From: Lamellibrachia columna
Taxonomy: Eukaryota; Annelida; Polychaeta; Sabellida; Siboglinidae
Reading direction: 5' to 3'
NCBI GenBank assembly: GCA_963662155.1
Contig: OY759263.1
Location: 602,095-666,094 of the forward strand
Length of the DNA stretch: 64,000 nucleotides
Shown here: positions 1-10,045 of the stretch, one piece after another
Numbering within the stretch: the first letter of the stretch is position 1
Layout: each line of letters starts with the position of its first letter
Position numbers and translations under genes: made by a program
The notes under the pieces: model-generated
The model's input: only the letters and a program-made list of their open reading frames with translations
Told to the model about the DNA's origin: nothing
The model's database searches: none

Positions 1-3000
1 TTTGTGTGTGCATGAAAGTGTTCCACAAATACTGCAAGTATGTCCAAGTTTCCCTGTGTGCCCACCTTGCCAACAGGGATGTAATAGATATGTACAAGTT
101 TCCCTGTGTGCCCACCTTGCCAACAGGGATGTAATAGATATGTACAAGTTTCCCTGTGTGCCCACCTTGCCAACAGGGATGTAATAGATATGTACAAGTT
201 TCCCTGTGTGCCCACCTTGCCAACAGGGATGTAATAGATATGTACAAGTTTCCCTTTCTGCCCACCTTGCCAACATGGATGTAATAGATATGTCCAAGTT
301 TCCCTGTGTGCCCACCTTGCCAACAGGGATGTAATAGATATGTCCAAGTTTCCCTGTGTGCCCACCATGCCAACAGGGATGTAATAGATATGTACAAGTT
401 TCCCTGTGTGCCCACCTTGCCAACAGGGATGTAATAGATATGTACAAGTTTCCCTGTGTGCCCACCTTGCCAACATGGATGTAATAGATATGTACAAGTT
501 TCCCTGTGTGCCCACCTTGCCAACAGGGATGTAATAGATATGTCCAAGTTTCCCTGTGTGCCCACCTTGCCAACAGGGATGTAATAGATATGTACAAGTT
601 TCCCTGTGTGCCCACCTTGCCAACATGGATGTAATAGATATGTACAAGTTTCCCTGTGTGCCCACCTTGCCAACAGGGATGTAATAGATATGTACAAGTT
701 TCCCTGTGTGCCCACCTTGCCAACAGGGATGTAATAGATATGTCCAAGTTTCCCTGTGTGCCCACCTTGCCAACAGGGATGTAATAGATATGTACAAGTT
801 TCCCTGTGTGCCCACCTTGCCAACATGGATGTAATAGATATGTACAAGTTCCCTGTGTGCCCACCTTGCCAACAGAGATGTAATAGATATGTACAAGTTT
901 CCCTGTTTGCCCACCTTGCCAACATGGATGTAATAGATATGTACAAGTTTCCCTGTCTGCCCACCTTGCCAACAGGGATGTAATAGATATGTACAAGTTT
1001 CCCTGTGTGCCCACCTTGCCAACAGGGATGTAATAGATATGTACAAGTTTCCCTGCTTGCCCACCTTACCAACATGGATGTAATAGATATGTACAAGTTT
1101 CCCTGTTTGCCCACCTTGCCAACAGGGGTGTAATAGATATGTCCAAGTTTCCCTGTTTGCCCACCTTGCCAACAGGGATGTAATAGATATGTACACGTTT
1201 CCCTGCTTGCCCACCTTGTCAACAGGGATGTAATAGATATGTACAAGTTTCCATGTGTGCCCACCTTGCCAACAGGGATGTAATAGATATGTACAAGTTT
1301 CCCTTTCTGCCCACCTTGCCAACATGGATGTAATAGATATGTACAAGTTTCCCTGCTTGCCCACCTTGCCAACAGGGATGTAATAGATATGTACAAGTTT
1401 CCCTGTGTGCCCACCTTGCCAACAGGGATGTAATAGATATGTACAAGTTTCCCTGTGTGCCCACCTTGCCAACAGGGATGTAATAGATATGTACAAGTTT
1501 CCCTGTGTGCCCACCTTGCCAACAGGGATGTAATAGATATGTACAAGTTTCCCTGCTTGCCCACCTTGCCAACATGGATGTAATAGATATGTCCAAGTTT
1601 CCCTGTTTGCCCACCTTGCCAACAGGGATGTAATAGATATGTACAAGTTTCCCTGCTTGCCCACCTTGTCAACAGGGATGTAATAGATATGTACAAGTTT
1701 CCATGTGTGCCCACCTTGCCAACAGGGATGTAATAGATATGTACAAGTTTCCCTTTCTGCCCACCTTGCCAACATGGATGTAATAGATATGTACAAGTTT
1801 CCCTGTGTGCCCATCTTGCCAACATGGATGTAATAGATATGTACAAGTTTCCCTGTGTGCCCACCTTGCCAACAGGGATGTAATAGATATGTACACGTTT
1901 CCCTGTCTGCCCACCTTGCCAACAGGGATGTAATAGATATGTACAAGTTTCCCTGTGTGCCCACCTTGCCAACAGGGATGTAATAGATATGTACACGTTT
2001 CCCTGCTTGCCCACCTTGCCAACATGGGTGTAATAGATATGTACAAGTTTCCCTGTGTGCCCATCTTGCCAACATGGATGTAATAGATATGTACAAGTTT
2101 CCCTGTGTGCCCACCTTGCCAACAGGGATGTAATAGATATGTCCAAGTTTCCCTGTGTGCCCACCTTGCCAACAGGGATGTAATAGATATGTACAAGTTT
2201 CCCTGTGTGCCCACCTTGCCAACAGGGATGTAATAGATATGTACAAGTTTCCCTGTCTGCCCACCTTGCCAACATGGATGTAATAGATATGTACAAGTTT
2301 CCCTGTCTGCCCACCTTGCCAACAGGGATGTAATAGATATGTACAAGTTTCCCTTTCTGCCCACCTTGCCAACATGGATGTAATAGATATGTACACGTTT
2401 CCCTGTTTGCTCACCTTGCCAACAGGGATGTAATAGATATGTCCAAGTTTCCCTGCTTGCCCACCTTGCCAACAGGGATGTAATAGATATGTACAAGTTT
2501 CCTTGTCTGCCCACCTTGCCAACAGGGATGTAATAGATATGTACAAGTTTCCGTGTGCCCACCTTGCCAACAGGGATGTAATAGATATGTACAAGTTTCC
2601 CTGTGTGCCCACCTTGCCAACAGGGATGTAATAGATATGTACAAGTTTCCCTGTCTGCCCACCTTGCCAACAGGGATGTAATAGATATGTACAAGTTTCC
2701 CTGTGTGCCCACCTTGCCAACAGGGATGTAATAGATATGTCCAAGTTTCCCTGTGTGTCCACCTTGCCAACAGGGATGTAATAGATATGTACAAGTTTCC
2801 CTGTGTGCCCACCTTGCCAACAGGGATGTAATAGATATGTCCAAGTTTCCCTGTGTGCCCACCTTGCCAACAGGGATGTAATAGATATGTCCAAGTTTCC
2901 CTGTGTGCCCACCTTGCCAACAGGGATGTAATAGATATGTACAAGTTTTCCTGTGTGCCCACCTTGCCAACATGGATGTAATAGATATGTACACGTTTCC

Positions 3001-3212
3001 CTGTGTGCCCACCTTGCCAACAGGGATGTAATAGATATGTCCAAGTTTCCCTGTGTGCCCACCTTGCCAACAGGGATGTAATAGATATGTCCAAGTTTCC
3101 CTGTGTGCCCACCTTGCCAACAGGGATGTAATAGATATGTACAAGTTTCCCTGTGTGCCCACCTTGCCAACAGGGATGTAATAGATATGTACAAGTTTCC
3201 TTGTCTGCCCAC
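1..3212. repeat. 50-bp minisatellite carrying copies of the DLAT 5' splice site
   Basis: About 64 head-to-tail copies of a 50-bp unit run from the left window edge to the DLAT donor, so the array continues outside the window. Read on the minus strand, each unit contains ACATCCCTGTTGGCAAG followed by GTGGGC. That is the last 17 bases of the lipoyl exon with one mismatch, plus its 5' splice site. The copies differ by scattered substitutions (for example CAGGG/CATGG and GTGTG/GTCTG/CTTTC) and by one 2-bp deletion near 2552. Because 50 is not a multiple of 3 and the unit lacks stops in all three minus frames, very long open frames run through it. These are a by-product of the repeat and not genes. 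Confidence 0.95.
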
Positions 3213-3442
3213 CTTGCCAACTGGGATGTCCTTACTGCCGGCTGGGAAGATGATCTTGGCTAGGTAGCCGTCCTCAGAGCTCTCAAAGCCCATTGTGGCC
3301 TTGTCTGTCTCTATCTCGGCTAGAAGGTCGCCCTCAGACAACTGGTCCCCTTCACTCTTGATCCATCGCACAATAGTCCCCATCTCCATGGTAGGGGAGA
3401 GGGCGGGCAGCATGACCTTGGTGTGATCCGGAAGACCCGAGT
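3213..3442 (-). CDS. DLAT: DLAT exon: lipoyl domain of pyruvate dehydrogenase E2 (dihydrolipoamide acetyltransferase)
   Basis: This is a 230-nt internal exon on the minus strand. It follows the acceptor TGTTCCTAG and ends at GGCAAG before donor GTGGGC. It encodes 76 full codons after a split codon. The peptide has the E2 lipoyl signature [12 protein letters not shown] near its start and [12 protein letters not shown] in the middle; that lysine is the predicted lipoylation site. It ends ...DIPVGK, where the family continues into the last strands of the lipoyl domain. In mitochondria this swinging arm carries acetyl groups between E1, E2 and E3. The acceptor phase (2 bases) fits the exon at 3982-4067, which ends with one base. 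PDHX is the alternative, but the ETDKAT..FE pattern and nearby transit region favour DLAT. The odd feature is that its donor lies inside the 50-bp array. Confidence 0.93.
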
Positions 3443-3981
3443 CTAGGAACATGAGTCAGTGTCCAAGTTACCAGTCGGATACTCAATAAAACACATCAAC
3501 TGACATCAATTACCCGTAACACATCAACTGACAGGTTATCCAAAACACTTTTAACACATTTAACTGAACTTGAACATAGTAGTTTCTGCCAGCTTTGTCA
3601 ATGTATACAAAGTTCATTTTTATCTGAATTTTGAAAACTTATACTCTGTAATGGAAACAGTTCATCAAATAGAATACTTGGTCAAATGCACATTACAATG
3701 TATGTGTGGGCATCTTTTTGAAACTTTAGTTTTGGTTGACTGCCAAGCTGACCAACAGCAGCGTTTTGAGTGTCAATGTGGCAACTCACCGTTTATACAC
3801 ATTCACAACTCCTTCTTGATTCTGGGATACAAGGCTGTATTCCTTCACTAAATTTGTAAACTTGCACTATTATCTATATGGACAGTTTATCATGAATGCT
3901 GAGCAACTATTGGCAAGTCTCTTCTCGTTCACCATGCAGCCTGCTGACTGCGAGAACATTGGGAAAACCGCTGACACTTAC
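3443..3981 (-). other. DLAT intron between transit-peptide exon and lipoyl exon
   Basis: This 539-bp intron is bounded on the minus strand by donor GTAAGT (3981 downward) and acceptor TTCCTAG ending at 3443. It holds a short direct repeat of an 'acacatcaactgaca' motif near 3492-3535. I see no other structure in it and no credible coding sequence. Confidence 0.75.
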
Positions 3982-4067
3982 CAGAACTATAGGGAGCACA
4001 TCTTGGCTGGCTGAGTTGGCCAATTGTTGGAATGTGTCTCTCCAAGAAACAGCCATTTTGAATCGGT
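3982..4067 (-). CDS. DLAT: DLAT exon: end of mitochondrial transit region
   Basis: This 86-nt minus-strand exon lies between acceptor TTTGCTGTAG and a consensus donor GTAAGT. Read with one leading base it gives 28 codons, PIQNGCFLERHIPTIGQ then LSQPRCAPYSS, and ends with a single G. That G joins AC of the next exon to give D, so the protein reads ...YSS-D-SGLPDH before the lipoyl domain. In known DLAT proteins the cleaved transit peptide ends in an R-x-Y-S type segment just before the first lipoyl domain, which fits. The phase agreement and strong splice sites are direct evidence; the family placement is by position. Another frame starts with an ATG inside this exon but would not join the lipoyl exon in frame. 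Exon 1 with the start codon is not visible. Confidence 0.72.
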
Positions 4068-4149
4068 CTACAGCAAAGTAGAATAACATTGCATTGGTTC
4101 ATTGTAAATGATATATAAATGACTTGGACTGTGACCTACTGCACACCAG

Positions 4150-5517
4150 TAGGTGAAGATCCACTGGGTGAAAATCCACTGGGTGGAGATCCACTAGGAG
4201 GAGATCCAATATGTGGAGGTCGACCAGGTAGAGATCCACAGGGTGGAGATCCACCAGGTGGAGATCCGCTAGGTAGATATCCCCTTGGTGGAGATCCACT
4301 AGGTGGATATCCCCTTGGTGGAGATCTGCTAGGTGGATATCCCCTTGGTGGAGATCCACTAGATGGATATCCCCTTGGTGGAGATCTGCTAGGTGGATAT
4401 CCCCTTGGTGGAGATCCGCTAGGTAGATATCCCCTTGGTGGAGGTCCACTAGGTGGATATCCCCTTGGTGGAGATCTGCTAGGTGGATATCCCCTTGGTG
4501 GAGATCTGCTAGGTGGATATCCCCTTGGTGGAGATCTGCTAGGTGGATATCCCCTTGGTGGAGATCCACTAGGTAGATATCCCCTTGGTGGAGGTCCACT
4601 AGGTGGATATCCCCTTGGTGGAGATCTGCTAGGTGGATATCCCCTTGGTGGAGATCTGCTAGGTGGATATCCCCTTGGTGGAGATCCACTAGGTAGATAT
4701 CCCCTTGGTGGAGGTCCACTAGGTGGATATCCCCTTGGTGGAGATCTGCTAGGTGGATATCCCCTTGGTGGAGATCTGCTAGGTGGATATCCCCTTGGTG
4801 GAGATCCACTAGGTAGATATCCCCTTGGTGGAGGTCCACTAGGTGGATATCCCCTTGGTGGAGGTCCACTAGGTGGATATCCCCTTGGTGGAGATCTGCT
4901 AGGTGGATATCCCCTTGGTGGAGATCTGCTAGGTGGATATCCCCTTGGTGGAGATCCACTAGGTAGATATCCCCTTGGTGGAGGTCCACTAGGTGGATAT
5001 CCCCTTGGTGGAGATCTGCTAGGTGGATATCCCCTTGGTGGAGATCCACTAGGTAGATATCCCCTTGGTGGAGGTCCACTAGGTGGATATCCCCTTGGTG
5101 GAGATCTGCTAGGTGGATATCCCCTTGGTGGAGATCTGCTAGGTGGATATCCCCTTGGTGGAGATCCACTAGGTAGATATCCCCTTGGTGGAGGTCCACT
5201 AGGTGGATATCCCCTTGGTGGAGATCTGCTAGGTGGATATCCCCTTGGTGGAGATCCACTAGGTAGATATCCCCTTGGTGGAGATCCACTAGGTGGATAT
5301 CCCCTTGGTGGAGATCTGCTAGGTGGATATCCCCTTGGTGGAGATCTGCTAGGTGGATATCCCCTTGGTGGAGATCCACTAGGTAGATATCCCTTTGGTG
5401 GAGGTCCACTAGGTGGATATCCCCTTGGTGGAGATCTGCTAGGTGGATATCCCCTTGGTGGAGATCCACTAGGTAGATATCCCCTTGGTGGAGATCCACT
5501 AGGTAGATATCCCCTAT
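4150..5517. repeat. 30-bp minisatellite in the DLAT upstream intron
   Basis: About 45 copies of a 30-bp unit alternate between variants GATCCACTAG, GATCTGCTAG and GGTCCACTAG, and between GGTGGATATC and GGTAGATATC. The variants recur in an ordered higher-order pattern of roughly 120-150 bp. The left edge at 4150-4260 is diverged and looks like the oldest part. Because the period is a multiple of three, 466-codon open frames exist on both strands (10-residue Gly/Pro/Asp-rich or His/Asp/Leu-rich peptides). Both strands being open argues that this is repeat and not protein. On the minus strand it ends about 80 bp upstream of the DLAT acceptor at 4068 and does not include that splice site. Confidence 0.92.
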
Positions 5518-5519
5518 AG

Positions 5520-5965
5520 CCTTGTTATATTATCATCCACGTCATTGATTATTAAGAATAATAAAAGTCTTCATATTGATCCTTGTGGTACCCCAATCAA
5601 AACTTATTTCAATTTTGAAACCTCCCCATCTACCGGTACTACAACACGCTGTTTTCTGTCAGTCAGCCATTGTTCTGCCAGTCAATTATGCCATCCCCGA
5701 TACTATGGGCTTTTAACTTAAGTAGTAATCTTTGATGTGGCACTTTGTCAAAAGCTTTCTGAAAATCTAAGTAGATCCTCGCTTTAAGGAATCCATGTTC
5801 AGATGGATTTAATAATTTACGCCTAACAAGGAAGTCCACCATATGGTCTTTAATTAATCTTTCTAATAATTTACAATTCACTGATGTTAAACTCCCTGGT
5901 CTGTAATTCTCTTATTAATTTGCTTAATTTGTTCTACTGTTGCCATTAGTAGTTTTGGAAGAAAT
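5520..5965 (-). mobile_element. CR1-type LINE fragment (reverse transcriptase piece)
   Basis: Minus-strand homology to the CR1 copies at 7605 and 28203 starts immediately after the 30-bp array. The reading CKLLERLIKDHMVDFLV and FQKAFDKVPHQRLLLKLKAH comes from the reverse transcriptase fingers and palm. An internal deletion fuses GFLKAR directly to IYLDFQKAF, so about 25 residues are missing. Stops and small indels break both ends. It is a dead fragment, more diverged from the other copies than they are from each other. Confidence 0.88.
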
Positions 5966-6109
5966 CGATGACATGTGGCTGTGACTAATGAGATAAAAAT
6001 TATCTGAAACTATGTTCTCTCACGGGGCCAGTAAAATATGCAAACTTGTGGGCAGAACTGGCCCGACAGCCCCAAAAAAGGAGCCGGGTCAGCAGGCCAG
6101 TGTTAATGT

Positions 6110-6270
6110 CTAGGCTTGCAAGGTCTACTAATGGTCCCTAGGTATCACTTGGAACGCTATGGCTGTCATTCATTCTTGGTGGCTGGGCTGATTCTATGGA
6201 ATGTCCTGCCTCACGCAGTCAGGAATGCCAACTCCATTGCCACATTTAAGACATTATTACAGACACATTT
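6110..6270 (+). mobile_element. LINE ORF2 C-terminal remnant
   Basis: The plus-strand frame reads RYGCHSFLVAGLILWNVLP, then HAVRNANSIATFKTLLQTHL and FQQAF. This matches the conserved C-terminus of L2/CR1-like ORF2 proteins (R.G.RSF..AGP.LWN.LP....N..S...FK..LKTHLF). Nothing upstream reads as the rest of the protein. The 3' end of this coding segment runs straight into a 52-bp tandem array built from the same bases. Confidence 0.8.
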
Positions 6271-6480
6271 GTTCCAGCAGGCCTTCGTGCAACTTTGTAC
6301 CAGTGATATTCTAGTGACATTTGTTCAAGCAGGCCTTCGTGCAACTTTGTACCAGTGATATTCCAGTGACATTTGTTCAAGCAGGCCTTCGTGCAACTTT
6401 GTACCAGTGATATTCCAGTGACATTTGTTCCAGCAGGCCTTCGTGCAACTTTGTACCAGTGATATTCCAGTGACATTTGA
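6267..6480. repeat. 52-bp tandem repeat derived from the LINE tail
   Basis: There are about four copies of a 52-bp unit containing ACATTTGTTCCAGCAGGCCT and TACCAGTGATATTCCAGT. The first copy overlaps the LINE codons for THLFQQAF, so the unit came from the end of the LINE reading frame plus its 3' flank. Copies differ by TTCCAG/TTCAAG and by ATTCTAG/ATTCCAG. Confidence 0.88.
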
Positions 6481-6838
6481 GCTATACATTTCATTTATGT
6501 ATTTGATGTTTTTATAAACTAACTTAGTCGACTTATTTTAGGTATGTTAGCACATTTTATTTATTCTTTAATCTGTTTTAACTCATTTTAATGTATTTTA
6601 CTTATGTGTACAACTGTAGCGCCTCTGAGCAGGTCTTTCCACCTGGATACATGGCACGTTATGTTTAATAATAATAATAGGGGCTTTCACGGTGACGTCA
6701 AACACCGATCACATGATCTTGTTTGCGGTGTTTGGTTGGCAAAACACAGCTGGTTGGTGGGCTTTGTGTGTATTCCATTGGTTAAGTTTCTAGTTTGTTT
6801 TGCATTTTTAACACTTTTACACATGCCTACAAAACCAC

Positions 6839-7000
6839 GGTTGTGTCCTGTACAGTTGTAGGATGCACCAGTCTCTGTGTGGACTGCTCATTTTCATTTT
6901 ATAAGAGGGAAAACGAAGAGAACTCTGGCTGAATGCAATCAGATGTAAACATTGCCAAACAACCGTGTTTGTGGACGACATTTCAACTTTAAACTGCTAT
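6839..7000 (+). pseudogene. Decayed THAP-type zinc-finger domain
   Basis: In shifting plus-strand frames this stretch reads VVGCT, then GKRRELWLNAIR, then NRVCGRHFNF. These blocks follow the order of a THAP DNA-binding domain (C..C, R..W..A.., N..VC..HF). At least two frameshifts and a stop are needed to join them, so it is a remnant. THAP domains occur in P-element-like transposases and their host derivatives; which of these it came from cannot be told here. Similarity is judged by eye only. Confidence 0.4.
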
Positions 7001-7239
7001 GAAAGGTTACTATTACCAATGGATATATTCCATTCATGGTTCATACAGAGTTGGTGAAGTCAAATTCAAGAACATTTGGGGGAAAACAGCACTTTTTCAA
7101 GAACATTTTACAGGAGCACACTGCGTGAAATTTAATTAACAACTTGAAATATTTCATGTCAAATCTTTATTAAAGTTGCCACACTAGCATAAGGCTGCAT
7201 GACACAGACAGCGTGAGCATTCATGAGTGAATCACAAGA

Positions 7240-7510
7240 CAATAACAGTTTTACACTCCCTTGAGTGTGGACAGTTTGACAGATCCTGCTTGATAACAGC
7301 TAGTTCATTGCATTTCAGCTTGGCAGACTGTCGCATAGTGTGCATTCAAGCAAAAATCATCAGCACACTTATTGAGCTCACAAGTGTCATTCTCCAGACG
7401 CTGCCTCTTTGTCTTCAGTTTGTGTATCTCATCGACAACGCACTTCCTCTTCTTCGTGTCACTTGCAGACAGTCTAGCCTGCTGAGACTCCTCCAGAAAC
7501 ACAGTGTGCC
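7240..7510 (-). pseudogene. Lysine-rich coiled-coil remnant, transposon-type protein
   Basis: The minus frame at 7305-7502 reads QQARLSASDTKKRKCVVDEI and HKLKTKRQRLENDTCELNK, a strongly helical, charged segment with leucine spacing of a coiled coil. After a stop at 7305 the next frame continues CNELAVIKQDLSNC, suggesting one frameshift. It resembles the tails of uncharacterised invertebrate proteins associated with DNA transposons, but I cannot name the family. It lies on the opposite strand to the THAP-like remnant at 6839. Confidence 0.35.
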
Positions 7511-7697
7511 TTGAATGTGATGTTTCATGACACGTTTATACGTTCTATCTGTTTGTTAACAGAAAATCCACGCTCCATGCTGGCTTGCCCGTGGGACAGC
7601 ATCAGCAGATTTAACAAGATTTGCCATCCAAGCCAAAGGCCCAGATGGCAAGTGGACAAGGAAGCCATTGGCTTATCGAGAGTCCAACAATGTTCAT

Positions 7698-9167
7698 CTA
7701 CTTATAGCCCGCCCTCCTGAGATATGTGTCAACCTTGTTTTTAAACATATTCACGCTGCTAGCAGTTACACAATCTGTAGACAATTTGTTCCATTCATTT
7801 ATTGTCCTCTGTGAGAACGAGTGCTTCCTGATGTCCAATCTACATTGATCCTTTACTAATTTTACCTCATGTCCTCTAGTTCTGCTATCCTTATTGAGTG
7901 AGAAAAACATATTTCTATCAATATTTTCATACCCATTCAATATCATAAAAACTTCAATCTGATCTCCTCTTAACCTCCTTGTCTCTAGAGTTGTTAAACC
8001 ACATTCTTTCAGGCGTTCTTCATAACTAAGGTCTCTCAGTTCTGGAATCATTTTAGTTGCTCTCCTTTGTATGCGTTCAAGCGTATCTATATCCTTCTTA
8101 CGATATGGTCTCCATGCTTGTATACAGTATTCTAAATGAGGTCTAACTATTGCTTTATAAAGAGGTATAATTAACTTTTTTCCCTTGTATGTTATGTTTC
8201 TTCTAATCAATCCAAGAATTTGATTACCCTTTGAAGCTGCAATACCACACTGCTCTGAAACTTTCATATCAGCGCTTATTGTAACTCCTAAGTCCTTTTC
8301 TTTTACAGTAGTACCCAGAACAGTATCTCCCATTTTATAGTTTACATTCAAGTTCCCATGTCCTGTATGTAGACATTTACATTTCCCAAAATTGAACAAC
8401 ATCTGCCATTTCTCAGACCATTTCACTAATCTGTCTAGATCGTTTTGTAAATGTTGTTTATCACCATCAGTATTAACCTTTCTAAACAGTTTTGTGTCAT
8501 CCGCAAATTTCAGTACGTTACTTGTTATACTGTCGTCCAAGTCATTGATATAAATTAAGAATAATATAGGTCCTAATACTGATCCTTGAGGTACCCCACT
8601 CAAAACCGATTTCCAATTTGAAACTTCTCCATCTGCTACAACTCGTTGTCTTCTGTCAGTCAGCCATTGTTCTATCCAGTCAGTTATGCTATCCCCGATA
8701 CCATGGGCTTTTAATTTAAGTAGTAATCTTTGATGTGGCACTTTGTCAAAAGCTTTCTGAAAATCTAAGTAGATAATATCTACTGGCGATCCCACGTCTA
8801 TCCACTTAGTGATTTCTTCCAAAAAACATAACATATTTGTTAAGCATGACCTCGCTTTAAGGAATCCATGTTGAGATGAATTTAATAATTTATGCTTAAC
8901 GAGGAAGTCCACCATATGGTCTTTAATTAACCTTTCTAATAATTTACAAATCACTGACGTTAAACTCACTGGTCTGTAATTCTCTGACTTATTTCTCGAA
9001 CCCTTTTTAAATAATGGTATGATGTTTGCTTCTTTCCATTCAAACGGAACAACTCCCTCTTTTAATGACAAGTTGAATACTCTTGCAAGTGGTATGCTGA
9101 TTTGCTCTACTGTTTCCATTAGTAATTTTGGAGGAATCCCATCCACTCCCGCATTCAAACGGAACAA
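7698..9167 (-). pseudogene. CR1 ORF2 reverse transcriptase portion, open frame
   Basis: This is a continuous frame of about 489 codons on the minus strand without its endonuclease. RT blocks in order are NIIPLFKKGSRNKSENYRPV, YLDFQKAFDKVPHQRLLLKL, GVPQGSVLGPILFLIYINDL and the catalytic box FADDTKLF. The C-terminal region includes RPHLEYCIQAWRPY, RIQRRATKMIPEL, SYEERLKECGL, LDIRKHSFSQRTINEWNKL and ends RRAGYK. This order and the RPHLEYC / RRATK / YEERL motifs are those of the CR1 clade. The frame is intact over the RT, so the insertion is young. Translation from the apparent start is an artefact of the deletion and duplication upstream. Confidence 0.9.
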
Positions 9168-9266
9168 CTCCCTCTTTTAATGACAAGTTGAATACTCTTG
9201 CAAGTGGTATGCTGATTTGCTCTACTGTTTCCATTAGTAATTTTGGAGGAATCCCATCCACTCCCG
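9037..9266 (-). repeat. 115-bp tandem duplication inside the CR1 copy
   Basis: The stretch beginning CATTCAAACGGAACAACTCC at 9037 repeats at 9152, giving a near-exact two-copy tandem duplication of period 115. It duplicates the RT region encoding GVDGIPPKLLMETVEQ to VVPFE and shifts the frame (115 is not a multiple of 3). It is an early-stage, low-copy version of the arrays seen elsewhere in the window. Confidence 0.93.
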
Positions 9267-9621
9267 GTGATTTGTTATCCTTCATTGCCTTTATTTTCTT
9301 AGCTACCAATTCTGGAGTTACAACTAACGGACCTAAATAGTCAGATTTAGCCCCCTGAAATTTAGCATCAGCAACTGGTAATGAGCTAATATCTTCTTTG
9401 GTAAACACTGAACTGAAGTAACCATTTAGGTCTTCCGCCATTAAAAACCCGTGATATATTTCCAGCACTGTCTTCTAGAGGTCCAACCTTGTCTTGTACG
9501 TTTTGTTTACTCCTGACATATGCATAAAAACTCTTGCTGTCATTTTTTATGTTACATGCTAGTTTTTGCTCATAGCTTATCGATGATACTCTCAATTTCA
9601 TATTTTAGAATATTCCAACAT

Positions 9622-10014
9622 TCAATTAAATTTCCTTCCCGTCTCCTTACATCCTGTCTCCCTACGACCTGTCACCTTCCCTCCTCTCAGCTTCCTCCCA
9701 GGCTGCGGTGAGCTCTCCCTAGCATCTCTTGTGTCTTTCCCCACTTTATCATCTACTGTTCCCCCACCGGAACTACTGGCACAACCCCCCTGTTCCCTTC
9801 CCACCATTGCCACAACGAGCAGCCTCAGCTCTTCCAACTCCACCTCTAGTTCCTTCATCTTCGTACATCCCCTACACTCAAAACTAAAACTATCTGCCTG
9901 GACCTCAGCCCAGGACTTCTCGCACCCAGACTTGACGAAGTCCACCCAGTTACTGCAACTGCCACAAATTAAGTGCCTTGTGGCCTTTAACTGCCGTTTG
10001 CACGGCGCCATCAT
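9622..10014 (-). pseudogene. CR1 ORF1 N-terminal fragment
   Basis: The 130-codon minus frame begins MMAPCKRQLKATRHLICGSC and contains C-x2-C pairs (CGSC, CRGC) spaced like a small zinc finger. A Glu/Leu-rich coiled coil follows (KMKELEVELEELRLLVVAM), then a basic Gly/Arg tail. Zinc finger plus coiled coil is the usual layout of CR1 ORF1, which binds RNA and multimerises. Its frame enters ORF2-derived sequence at the deletion junction near 9622. Assignment rests on layout and on its position at the 5' end of a CR1 copy. Confidence 0.6.
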
Positions 10015-10045
10015 ACAATTTAGTTTTAATTAGTTTGCTACGTTA

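Larger units (their letters stand above)
7605..10045 (-). mobile_element. CR1-clade LINE, internally deleted copy with ORF1 start
   Basis: This is a minus-strand CR1 element. Its 3' end (7605-7697) has the tail motif AATCTTGTTA. ORF2 reverse transcriptase runs from 9167 to 7698. The 5' part holds an ORF1-like segment (10014-9622) fused by deletion to ORF2 linker sequence ending CWNILKYEIES. A second deletion joins that to SYEQKLACNIKN. The endonuclease domain is absent. A 115-bp duplication lies at 9037-9266. The copy therefore keeps both ends of a CR1 element while the middle is lost, unlike the usual 5' truncation. It cannot move by itself, though its ends could in principle be used by an active relative. 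Confidence 0.93.

Noticed and set aside
1669..3220. Open frames of up to 497 codons in the 50-bp array
   Set aside because: They cycle three frames of a stop-free 50-bp unit and have no independent start, splice or domain support; treated as repeat, with possible read-through from DLAT noted separately.
3907..4089. Minus-strand frame starting MAVSWRDTFQQLANSAS as a separate small protein
   Set aside because: It runs through a consensus donor (GTAAGT at 3981) and is out of phase with the lipoyl exon; the other frame joins correctly as DLAT.
4099..5519. Two 466-codon frames, one per strand, including a Gly/Pro-rich one resembling annexin or elastic-protein N-termini
   Set aside because: Both strands are open over the same 30-bp units, so openness comes from the period and says nothing about coding.
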